64,000 nucleotides of DNA from Kitasatospora mediocidica KCTC 9733 (GTDB lineage: Bacteria; Actinomycetota; Actinomycetes; Streptomycetales; Streptomycetaceae), in assembly GCF_000744225.1 (NCBI RefSeq), contig NZ_JQLN01000005.1, positions 1,635,001 through 1,699,000 of the forward strand, given 5' to 3'. How positions within the stretch are numbered: the first letter of the stretch is position 1; every line of letters starts with the position of its first letter. Under the pieces are notes generated by a model, which was not told where the DNA came from, did no database searches, and worked only from the letters and a program-made list of their open reading frames with translations. The translations under genes and the position numbers were made by a program. Positions 42,052 to 49,262 of the stretch are shown piece by piece.

Positions 42052-43416
42052 GTGAGTGGGCTGGTGGAGCGTTTGGTGGTGGGGCTGCCGGAGGGTGCGG
42101 TGGTGGTGGATCCGGCGGTGACGGAGGCGTACCGGCACGACATGGCGGGGTTCTGTGCCTCGGGGGCGCCGGCGGTGGTGGTGTTCCCGTCGACGGTCGA
42201 GGAGGTGCAGCACGTCATGCGCACCGCGACGGAGCTGCGGGTGCCGGTGGTGCCGCAGGGGGCGCGGACGGGGTTGTCGGGTGCGGCGAACGCGGTGGAG
42301 GGGTGCATCGTCCTGTCGCTGGTGAAGATGGACCGGATCCTGGAGGTCGACCCGGTCAACCGGATCGCCGTGGTCGAGCCCGGCGTGGTCAACGCGGTGC
42401 TGTCGCGGGCGGCCGGTGAGCACGGGTTGGCCTATCCGCCGGACCCGTCCAGCTGGGAATCCTGCACGATCGGCGGCAACATCGGCACCGGCGCGGGCGG
42501 CCTGTGCTGCGTGAAGTACGGGGTGACCAGCGAGTACGTGCTCGGCCTGGACGTGGTGCTGGCCGACGGTCGGCTGCTGCGGACCGGGCGGCAGACCGCC
42601 AAAGGGGTGGCCGGCTACGACCTGACCCGGCTGTTCGTCGGCTCGGAGGGGACGCTGGGCGTGGTGGTCCGCGCTGTGCTGGCCCTGCGACCGGCCCCCG
42701 CGCCGCAGTTGGCGATGGTGGCCGAGTTCGCGACCGCGGACGCGGCCTGCGAGGCGGTCTGCGCGGTGATGGCGGCCGGGTTCACCCCGTCGCTGATGGA
42801 GCTGATGGACGCGGTCAGCGTACGGGCCGTCAACCGGCTGGCTCAGATGGGACTTCCGGAGAGCACTCAGGCGCTGCTGCTGGTGGCGTTCGACGGGCCG
42901 GACCCGGCCCGCGAGTTGGCCGCGGTCGGCGAGCTCTGCGAGGCCGCCGGGGCAACCGACGTGGTGCCGGCCGAGGACCAGGCGGAGTCGGAACTCCTGC
43001 TTCAGGCACGCCGGTTGGCGTTGACGGCGTTGGAGCTGCTGGGGACCACGATGGTCGACGACGTGGCGGTGCCGCGCTCCCGGCAGGGCGCGATGCTGAA
43101 CGGGGTGGCCGAGATCGCCGAGCGCTACGGGCTGACCATCGGCGTGGTCTGCCACGCGGGCGACGGGAACACCCACCCGATCGTCGCCTTCGACGCGGAC
43201 GACCCGGACGAGGTGGCCCGGGCCAGGGAGTCCTTCGACGCGATCATGGCACTCGGCCTGGAACTGGGCGGAACCATCACCGGCGAGCACGGCGTCGGAC
43301 TGCTCAAGCGGGATTGGCTGGCAAAGGAGTTGGGGCCGGTCGGGCTGGAGCTGCAAAAGCAGATGAAAGGATTGTTTGACCCCTTGGGAATTCTCAATCC
43401 GGGCAAGCTGTTCTGA
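42052..43416 (+). CDS. FAD-linked oxidase, glycolate oxidase GlcD-like
   Basis: 454 residues from GTG 42052 with GAGAGGAGG upstream; upstream in-frame codons run through the tRNA scar and are not coding. An FAD-binding PCMH domain (about 40-215: PVVPQGARTGLSGAANAVEG, SCTIGGNIGTGAGGLCCVKY, GVAGYDLTRLFVGSEGTLGV) is followed by a FAD-oxidase C-terminal domain (to 454: GVVCHAGDGNTHPIVAFDAD, TGEHGVGLLKRDWL, NPGKLF). It oxidises a 2-hydroxy acid such as glycolate or lactate. GlcE and GlcF partners are not encoded here, so it acts alone or with distant subunits. Confidence 0.9.
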   Translation: MSGLVERLVVGLPEGAVVVDPAVTEAYRHDMAGFCASGAPAVVVFPSTVEEVQHVMRTATELRVPVVPQGARTGLSGAANAVEGCIVLSLVKMDRILEVDPVNRIAVVEPGVVNAVLSRAAGEHGLAYPPDPSSWESCTIGGNIGTGAGGLCCVKYGVTSEYVLGLDVVLADGRLLRTGRQTAKGVAGYDLTRLFVGSEGTLGVVVRAVLALRPAPAPQLAMVAEFATADAACEAVCAVMAAGFTPSLMELMDAVSVRAVNRLAQMGLPESTQALLLVAFDGPDPARELAAVGELCEAAGATDVVPAEDQAESELLLQARRLALTALELLGTTMVDDVAVPRSRQGAMLNGVAEIAERYGLTIGVVCHAGDGNTHPIVAFDADDPDEVARARESFDAIMALGLELGGTITGEHGVGLLKRDWLAKELGPVGLELQKQMKGLFDPLGILNPGKLF

Positions 43417-43673
43417 GCCATTTCGCAGGTGTTCGTGCCGGGACGGAGTGCCTGGGCAGAAGCGTCCAGCTGCGCGGTTGACCGATAAGTATCGGCGTCC
43501 CGGCGGTCGGGGTTTAGCGCTCCGGCATCACGCGTTCGAGGTAAAAGCCCTGGGGGGGCTGGTGCTTTGTCGATTTGTTGCGGAAGTCTGTCTCTCGGCG
43601 TCGCAGCCGCAGGGGTTCGTCTGGCCGCGAACTCCCGTACCAGTTCTTCGAATTCAGCTTCTTGGAGGATTCC

Positions 43674-44003
43674 ATGGCTCGCTTCCGTACCGCTCGCGTG
43701 ATCGTCGCTCTCGCTGCCGCCCCGCTCGCCGCCGGCCTGCTGCTGGCCGGGGCGGGTGCGGCCGCTGCCGACAACGGCTCCCTCGCGGGTGACCACTCCA
43801 ACAGCAGCGTCGTCTCCAACGTGGGCAGCGGGAACGTCTTCGGATCCGTCGACGGCAACTACAACTGGACACAGCAGACCGCCACCGGCTCGGGTGCCTC
43901 GAACCAGAACAACACCCTTGCGGTGAAGGGCAACTCGGGTCTCATCTACGCCGACCAGTCCAACAAGAACGTGCACATCAACTTCGCGCCCGTCATCGGC
44001 TGA
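43674..44003 (+). CDS. Small secreted Asn/Ser/Gly-rich protein, unknown function
   Basis: 109 residues, ATG 43674 behind TTGGAGGAT. The signal peptide (RVIVALAAAPLAAGLLLAGA) is cut near AAAADNG. The mature 75 residues are rich in Asn, Ser, Gly and Val (HSNSSVVSNVGSGNVFGS, NQNNTLAVKGNSG, NKNVHINFAPVIG) in a pattern of short beta strands that recalls coat or amyloid-like surface proteins. It lacks the chaplin and rodlin signatures. Just upstream, CCGATA-AG-TATCGG (43482-43495) is a perfect dyad that could be an operator. Confidence 0.75.
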   Translation: MARFRTARVIVALAAAPLAAGLLLAGAGAAAADNGSLAGDHSNSSVVSNVGSGNVFGSVDGNYNWTQQTATGSGASNQNNTLAVKGNSGLIYADQSNKNVHINFAPVIG

Positions 44004-44215
44004 GCGCACGCCTGACGAGGTGGTTCCAGGGCCTCGGCAGGACCGACCGGCGGCGGAAAGGGTCACCGCATTCCGGTCCGTGGGCGGTGTCGGCAACGGC
44101 ACCGCCCACCGGCATGTCCGGTGCGGCGGGACGGTTGTCCGCCACCCGGGTGAGGTGCCCCGAATGCGCGGCGCGTCCTTGCGACCGTCACCTGATCCGA
44201 CCTCAGGATCACAGG

Positions 44216-45226
44216 ATGGTCCGCTATCTCCGTCCTGCGGCACTCTCGGCTGCCGCCCTCGTTCTGCTGATGGCCACCGATGGGGCGGCCGCGCGGAGCG
44301 CCGACCTCGCGCTCACCGCCGCCCGGGCGGAGACCCTCCAGCTCCGGCCCGGCGTGTCCGGCCACCTGGCGCCGGGGTCTCGCGGCGCGGCCCGAGGGTC
44401 CGGCCTTCCCGGGGCTGTCACCGTCCTCCCGGCCGTCCCCGTCGCCGCCGTCGCCGCCGTCGTGCCGGTCACCGTGCTCGCGGACCCGGGTCGCGCCCTG
44501 CTGCGGGCCGTGCCGCACGAGCGCTTCGCCGGACCCGGCTTCGACGCGTGCAGCGCGCCGCCGCTGGAGGCCATGCGGGCCTGGCGCGCCTCCTCCCCGT
44601 TCGGAGCGGTGGGCATCTACACCAGCGGCCGGCAGCGCGCCTGCGGCCAGCCCCTGTTGACCGCCGACTGGGTGCGCCAGGTGCGCGCGCTCGGCTGGCG
44701 GCTGATGCCCACCCACGTCGGCCCGCAGGCGCCGTGCAGCACCAATCCGCACAAGCCACAGAAGATCGACCCCGCGAAGGCCGTGCAGCAGGGCCGTGAC
44801 GAGGCCGCGGAGGCCGTCCGCGGCGCCAGTGCGGTCGGCCTGGGACCGGGCGGCCCGGTCTACCTGGACATCGAGGCCTACCCCACGGGCGATCCGGTCT
44901 GCTCGAAGGCGGTGGTGGACTTCACGCTCGGCTGGACGCAGGCGCTGCACGCCTCCGGCTACTGGTCCGGCTTCTACTCCAGCACCGAATCCGGCGTCGC
45001 CGACCTCTCCGCCGCCGTCCGCGCGGGAGCCGCCCCGGTGCCGGACGCGCTCTGGTACGCCCGGTGGGACGGGCGGGACGTCACGGACGGCGGCGGGGCG
45101 TTCGGCGACGACCAGTGGACCGTGCACCAGCGGGTCCACCAGTACCAGGGCGAGGTCCACGACACCTACGGCGGCGTCGGCCTCGACATCGACCGCGACG
45201 AGGTGGACGCCGTCGTGGCGCGCTGA
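44216..45226 (+). CDS. Secreted DUF1906 (glycoside-hydrolase-like, Rv2525c-type) protein
   Basis: 336 residues, ATG 44216 behind CTCAGGATC. The signal sequence (RYLRPAALSAAALVLLMATD) is followed by a low-complexity Ala/Val/Pro region. The DUF1906 TIM-barrel-like domain runs from about 112 to 336: GFDACSAPPLEAMRAWRASS, FGAVGIYTSGRQRACGQPLL, THVGPQAPCSTN, GPVYLDIEAY and YWSGFYSSTESGVADL. The fold resembles GH25 lysozymes and keeps the acidic DIEAY strand. A peptidoglycan or cell wall glycan target is likely but unproven. Confidence 0.85.
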   Translation: MVRYLRPAALSAAALVLLMATDGAAARSADLALTAARAETLQLRPGVSGHLAPGSRGAARGSGLPGAVTVLPAVPVAAVAAVVPVTVLADPGRALLRAVPHERFAGPGFDACSAPPLEAMRAWRASSPFGAVGIYTSGRQRACGQPLLTADWVRQVRALGWRLMPTHVGPQAPCSTNPHKPQKIDPAKAVQQGRDEAAEAVRGASAVGLGPGGPVYLDIEAYPTGDPVCSKAVVDFTLGWTQALHASGYWSGFYSSTESGVADLSAAVRAGAAPVPDALWYARWDGRDVTDGGGAFGDDQWTVHQRVHQYQGEVHDTYGGVGLDIDRDEVDAVVAR

Positions 45227-45280
45227 GGCGGCCGCCCGGCCGCCCGGCCGCGATCCGCAGCCGCGAGCAGCGCGCAGGGC

Positions 45281-46006
45281 TCAACCGGAGCTGGTGGCCG
45301 TCCCGCGCCCGCCGGTGGCCGGGGCCCCGCCACCGCTGGTGCTGATCCGGCCGGCGCCGCCGACGGGGGCCTCGGCGCCGCTACTGGTGGCCGGCCGCGC
45401 GGCGCGGGCGGCGGTCGTCGGGGCACCGACCGGCATCCCGGGCACCGCACCACCCCGCCCGACCCCAGCCCCGGCCCCAGCCCCAGAGCTCAGCCCCGCG
45501 ACGCGCTCGGCGACGCGCCCGGCCCCCCACTCGGCCCCCGCCCCGGCTCCCCGCTCCACGCTCTCCGTGGCCCTCCGCGCCAGGCCCTGCCGCTCGTCCC
45601 GCGGCGCCGTCCACTCGGTGCCCGCCCGCGTCGCGGCGGCCACTGGCTGGGCGCTCGGCCGTGGCACGTCGGCCCGTTCGATCCGGATGATCAGGTTGCG
45701 CTCACGGTTGTCGCGCCCCGGCCAGTCGACGTCCTTGCTGTGGATCAGCTGGCTGCGCAGCCCGTCCGCCTCGGTCCACTTGCCCAGCACCGCACGGATG
45801 TTCGGCCGCCATGCGCCGCCGTACTCGTGCTCCAGGGCCAGGTCCCACCCGTTCCGAGAGGCGGTGTCGTCGATCAGCCGGCTCGCACCGACCGTGCCGG
45901 GGAGGATCACGGTGGCGCCCCGGCGGATGTTCACCACCACGCGCTGCGGAAAACTCGCGGACACCCCGACGACCGTGATCCTGCAAGGGCCTTCGTACCA
46001 GGGCAT
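45281..46006 (-). CDS. Hypothetical protein with small N-terminal domain and Ala/Gly-rich tail
   Basis: 241 residues from ATG 46004-46006. The N-terminal 115 residues look folded (WYEGPCRITVVGVSASFPQR, VVVNIRRGATVILPGTVGAS, WDLALEHEYGGAWRPNIRAV); the rest is Ala/Gly/Arg/Pro-rich and disordered. I do not recognise the domain. The ribosome site lies inside a perfect 12-bp palindrome, GGAGGTACCTCC (46008-46019), which could fold the start region or bind a regulator. There is no signal peptide. It is divergent from the acyl-CoA ligase gene. Confidence 0.65.
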   Translation of the reverse strand: MPWYEGPCRITVVGVSASFPQRVVVNIRRGATVILPGTVGASRLIDDTASRNGWDLALEHEYGGAWRPNIRAVLGKWTEADGLRSQLIHSKDVDWPGRDNRERNLIIRIERADVPRPSAQPVAAATRAGTEWTAPRDERQGLARRATESVERGAGAGAEWGAGRVAERVAGLSSGAGAGAGVGRGGAVPGMPVGAPTTAARAARPATSSGAEAPVGGAGRISTSGGGAPATGGRGTATSSG

Positions 46007-46246
46007 GGGAGGTACCTCCGCGCTCGTGTCGACGAGGGGGCCGGAGCCGGACCCCTCCATCCAGTGACACGGCTGCCCGCCGCCGCGCGGTTCGGACCCG
46101 CACACGTGTTCCTGAGCTCCTGGTCTCATCCGTTGCGCCGATGCTGACAACCGGCGCGGGCGGCGACAGAATCAGAGGGCGGCTCTTGCTACCCGCCGGT
46201 AGTGATCCACCCGGAGCCGCGCAGCCCGCCCGGTCAAGGAGGCCCC

Positions 46247-47923
46247 GTGTTTAGCACCATGCAGGACGTACCACTCACCGTCGCCCGGATCCTGGCACAC
46301 GGGTCGACTGTGCACGGGCGCGCCACGGTCACCACCTGGGACGGAACCGGCCCGGTGGTCCGGACGTACGCCGAGGTCGGCGCCCGCGCCGCCCAGCTCG
46401 CGTACGCGCTCCGCGACGAGCTGGGTGTCACGCCCGAGCACGTGGTGGGAACGCTGATGTGGAACAACGCCGACCACGTGGAGGCCTACCTGGCCGTCCC
46501 GTCGATGGGCTCGGTGCTGCACACGCTCAACCTGCGGCTGGCCCCGGCCCAGCTCGCCTACATCATCAACCACGCCGCCGACCACGCGATCATCGTCAAC
46601 GGCAGCGTGCTGCCGCTGCTCGCGGGGGTACTGCCCCAACTGGCCCCGACCCTCAAGCACATCGTGGTGAGCGGCCCGGGTGACCTGGCGCTGCTGGCCG
46701 GCTTCGCCGGCACCGTGCACGAGTACGAGCAGCTGATCGCCGGCCGTCCCACCGCGTACCCGTGGGAGGACGAGATCGACGAGCGCAGCCCGGCGATGAT
46801 CTGCTACACCTCCGGGACCACGGGCGACCCCAAGGGCGTGGTCTACAGCCACCGTTCGATCTACCTGCACTGTCTCCAGGTGAACTCCGCCGCCACCTTC
46901 GCGCTCACCCCGCAGGACACCGCGCTGCCGGTGGTGCCGATGTTCCACGTCGGGGCCTGGGGCATCCCGCACGCCGCTTTCATGTCGGGCGCGAGCATGC
47001 TGATGCCGGACCGCTTCCTCCAGCCGCAGCCGCTCGCCACGATGATCGACCTGGTCAAGCCCACTGTCAGCGGCGCCGTCCCGACCATCTGGAACGGCCT
47101 GCTGGACGAGCTCGACCACCCGACCGGACGCGAAACCCCGTACGACACCTCCTCGTTGCGGATGGTGGTGATCGGCGGCTCGGCCTGCCCGCCGGCCCTG
47201 ATGCGCGGCTTCGAGGAGCGCCACGGCATCCGGGTGGTGCACGCCTGGGGCATGACGGAGACCTCGCCGCTGGGCACCTTCGCCCTTCCCCCGGGCGGGC
47301 TCGACGCGGACGAGGAGTGGGCCTACCGGCTCACCCAGGGCGTCTTCCCGGCCTCCGTGGAGGCCCGGCTGATCGGCCCCGACGGCGCGCGGATGCCCCA
47401 CGACGGGTTGTCGGCAGGCGAGTTGGAGGTCCGCGGCCCCTGGATCGCGAGCGCCTACTACGGCGGCGCCGGCAAGGAGCCTGAGCGGCCCGAGGACAAG
47501 TTCTCCGAGGACGGCTGGCTGCGCACCGGCGACGTCGGCACGATCACCCCGGACGGCTTCCTCACCCTGACCGACCGGGCCAAGGACGTCATCAAGTCCG
47601 GTGGTGAGTGGATCTCCTCGGTCGAGCTGGAGAACCATCTGATGGCCCATCAGGACGTACTGGAGGCGGCCGTGGTGGCCGTCCCCGACGAGAAGTGGGG
47701 CGAACGCCCGCTGGCCACCGTGGTGTTGCGCCCCGGCGCCACCGTCGACCTGCCCGGCCTGCGCACCTTCCTGGCCGGCCGGGTCGCCTCCTGGCAGCTC
47801 CCCGAGCGCTGGTCGCTGGTCGCGGCGGTGCCGAAGACCTCGGTCGGCAAGTTCGACAAGAAGGTGATCCGCGCCGAGTACGCCGACGGCCTGCTCGACG
47901 TCACGGTCCTCGGCAAGGAGTAG
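46247..47923 (+). CDS. Long-chain acyl-CoA ligase (ANL superfamily)
   Basis: 558 residues; GTG 46247 has AAGGAGG at proper distance (ATG 46259 is an alternative). ANL core motifs are clear: AMICYTSGTTGDPKGVVYSH (A3 P-loop), VVIGGSACPPALM, HAWGMTETSPLG (A5), DGWLRTGDVGTITPDGFLTL (A7/A8), DRAKDVIKSGGEWISSVELE and PKTSVGKFDKKVI (A10 lysine). It activates a fatty acid with ATP and CoA. The length and motif wording resemble medium/long-chain FadD-type enzymes. It is monocistronic with a hairpin at its 3' end. Confidence 0.9.
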   Translation: MFSTMQDVPLTVARILAHGSTVHGRATVTTWDGTGPVVRTYAEVGARAAQLAYALRDELGVTPEHVVGTLMWNNADHVEAYLAVPSMGSVLHTLNLRLAPAQLAYIINHAADHAIIVNGSVLPLLAGVLPQLAPTLKHIVVSGPGDLALLAGFAGTVHEYEQLIAGRPTAYPWEDEIDERSPAMICYTSGTTGDPKGVVYSHRSIYLHCLQVNSAATFALTPQDTALPVVPMFHVGAWGIPHAAFMSGASMLMPDRFLQPQPLATMIDLVKPTVSGAVPTIWNGLLDELDHPTGRETPYDTSSLRMVVIGGSACPPALMRGFEERHGIRVVHAWGMTETSPLGTFALPPGGLDADEEWAYRLTQGVFPASVEARLIGPDGARMPHDGLSAGELEVRGPWIASAYYGGAGKEPERPEDKFSEDGWLRTGDVGTITPDGFLTLTDRAKDVIKSGGEWISSVELENHLMAHQDVLEAAVVAVPDEKWGERPLATVVLRPGATVDLPGLRTFLAGRVASWQLPERWSLVAAVPKTSVGKFDKKVIRAEYADGLLDVTVLGKE

Positions 47924-47936
47924 GCAGCAGAAGGCA

Positions 47937-47972
47937 GTTGTCCCGGCCCGGTGACGCCCGTGCCGGGGCAAC
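47937..47972. terminator. Hairpin between convergent acyl-CoA ligase and WhiJ-DUF397 genes
   Basis: GTTGTCCCGGC pairs with GCCGGGGCAAC (one G-T wobble) over a 14-nt loop, between convergent stop codons at 47923 and 47982. Confidence 0.65.
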
Positions 47973-47981
47973 GCGCCTCGC

Positions 47982-48992
47982 TCAGACGTCCCCGAAGTCT
48001 CCGCGCTTGATCCCGGCGACGAAGGAGGCGAACGCCTCCGCGGAGAAGGCCAGAGCGGGGCCCGACGGGTCCTTGGAGTCGCGGACGGGGACGATGCCCG
48101 CGAGGCTGTCGGCGATCTCGATGCAGTTGCCCGCCTGCTGACCGTTGCTGTAGGTGCTCTTGCGCCAGGGAGCGGTGGCCGGGTCGAACGTGGGGACGGT
48201 CATGGGGTGGAGTCCTTCCATTGCTGTGCGGATCCTCTCCAGCGAGGCCGCCTCGGGCAGTGCCTCGCTCAGCAGCAGATCATAGAGCCGCGACCAGTGG
48301 GCGTACTCCGCCGGATCGTCCACCAGTTGACCGTGCCGGACCCCTTCGATGTAGATCGCGTCGGCCTCCTCGGCGCGGGTCAGCAGGGTGAAGCTCTGGT
48401 CGAAGGCGGCCCGCGCGTCCACGGTGAACGGCGCGACCCGGATCGTCACGTTGGGCAGCTGGGCCGCGTTGAGCAGGTGCGCGAGCTGACCCCGCATCAC
48501 CGTGTGCCCGCCGTACGTCCGGACGAGGACGCCCTCGTCCAGCACGGCGCAGAAGTGCACCGGATTCTCCCCGCCGAGGATCTGCTGCCGGGCGAGGCGG
48601 GCGCGGATGTGGCTCTCGATCTCCTCGCTCGTCGCCTGGGGCTGGCCTGCGCGGAACAGGGTGCGGGCGTAGTCGGCGGTCTGCAGCAGGCCCGGCACCA
48701 CCTGGAGCTGGAACATCCGGATACGGACGGCCTCGGCCTCCAGGCCCGCGTACTCGCGGAACCAGTCGGGGTGTTGCAGGATCCCGTGCCAGTCCGTCCG
48801 CCGCCACATCCGCTCCAGCAGCCTCCCCGTGCCGAGCGCCCGATCGCAGGCCTGGGCGAACTCCAACGACGGCTTGCGGCTGCCGCCCTCGACCCGGCAG
48901 ATCTGTGAACTGGTGAAGCTCACCAGCCTCCCCAGCTGCGGTTGGCTCATCCCGGCCTCTTCGCGGGCGTTGGCGAGTTCCGCCGCGAACAC
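47982..48992 (-). CDS. WhiJ-like HTH/DUF5753 regulator fused in frame to a DUF397 domain
   Basis: 336 residues in one uninterrupted frame. HTH at about 1-60 (GTG start; MSQPQLGRLVSFTSSQICRV), DUF5753 at about 75-255 (QVVPGLLQTADYARTLF, VMRGQLAHLLNAAQLPNVT), then DUF397 at 264-336 (APWRKSTYSNGQQAGNCIE, VPVRDSKDPSGPALAFS, FVAGIKRGDF). Elsewhere, as at 13303-14389, these are two overlapping genes. An ATG at 48201-48203 preceded by GGAAGGACT could still start a separate 73-residue DUF397 protein from the same frame. A MITE-like repeat lies in the promoter region. No divergent anti-sigma ATPase is present here. Confidence 0.85.
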   Translation of the reverse strand: MFAAELANAREEAGMSQPQLGRLVSFTSSQICRVEGGSRKPSLEFAQACDRALGTGRLLERMWRRTDWHGILQHPDWFREYAGLEAEAVRIRMFQLQVVPGLLQTADYARTLFRAGQPQATSEEIESHIRARLARQQILGGENPVHFCAVLDEGVLVRTYGGHTVMRGQLAHLLNAAQLPNVTIRVAPFTVDARAAFDQSFTLLTRAEEADAIYIEGVRHGQLVDDPAEYAHWSRLYDLLLSEALPEAASLERIRTAMEGLHPMTVPTFDPATAPWRKSTYSNGQQAGNCIEIADSLAGIVPVRDSKDPSGPALAFSAEAFASFVAGIKRGDFGDV

Positions 48993-49155
48993 CCCGGGCG
49001 TGCAGGTGGCCTGGATCGTCGATACCTCGTGACGGTTGATGACAGCCCCCAGCGGCTCGGGGTCGGCCCACGGCCTGACCTTCCGTCAGGGTACGTCCCA
49101 CCCGCCGCCGTTGTGGCGGAAAGTCGCCAACTGATCGCGGAGCGTGAGGGTTGTC

Positions 49156-49262
49156 CTAGTGTCGCGTCAGGCAACTTTTGCCCGTCAAGGAGCGGGGTCC
49201 GGTGCGGCGAGAGTGCGTGCCGGGCGTCGCGACGGGGCGAAGGTTGCCTGACGCGGCACTAG
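49156..49262. mobile_element. MITE-like element: imperfect 31/32-bp inverted repeats with CTAG ends
   Basis: The left arm (49156-49186) begins CTAGTGTCGCGTCAGGCAAC and the right arm (49231-49262) is its near-perfect inverse, differing at three positions plus one extra C. About 44 bp lie between and no transposase gene is present. CTAG at both ends fits a YTAR target duplication as made by IS5-type transposases. The right end supplies the stop codon of the PAS protein gene and the fold can act as its terminator. Confidence 0.75.

Noticed and set aside
43674..44003. Chaplin or rodlin identity for the small secreted protein
   Set aside because: It lacks the chaplin cysteine pair and the rodlin sequence pattern; only the small size, signal peptide and Asn/Ser/Gly/Val richness are similar.
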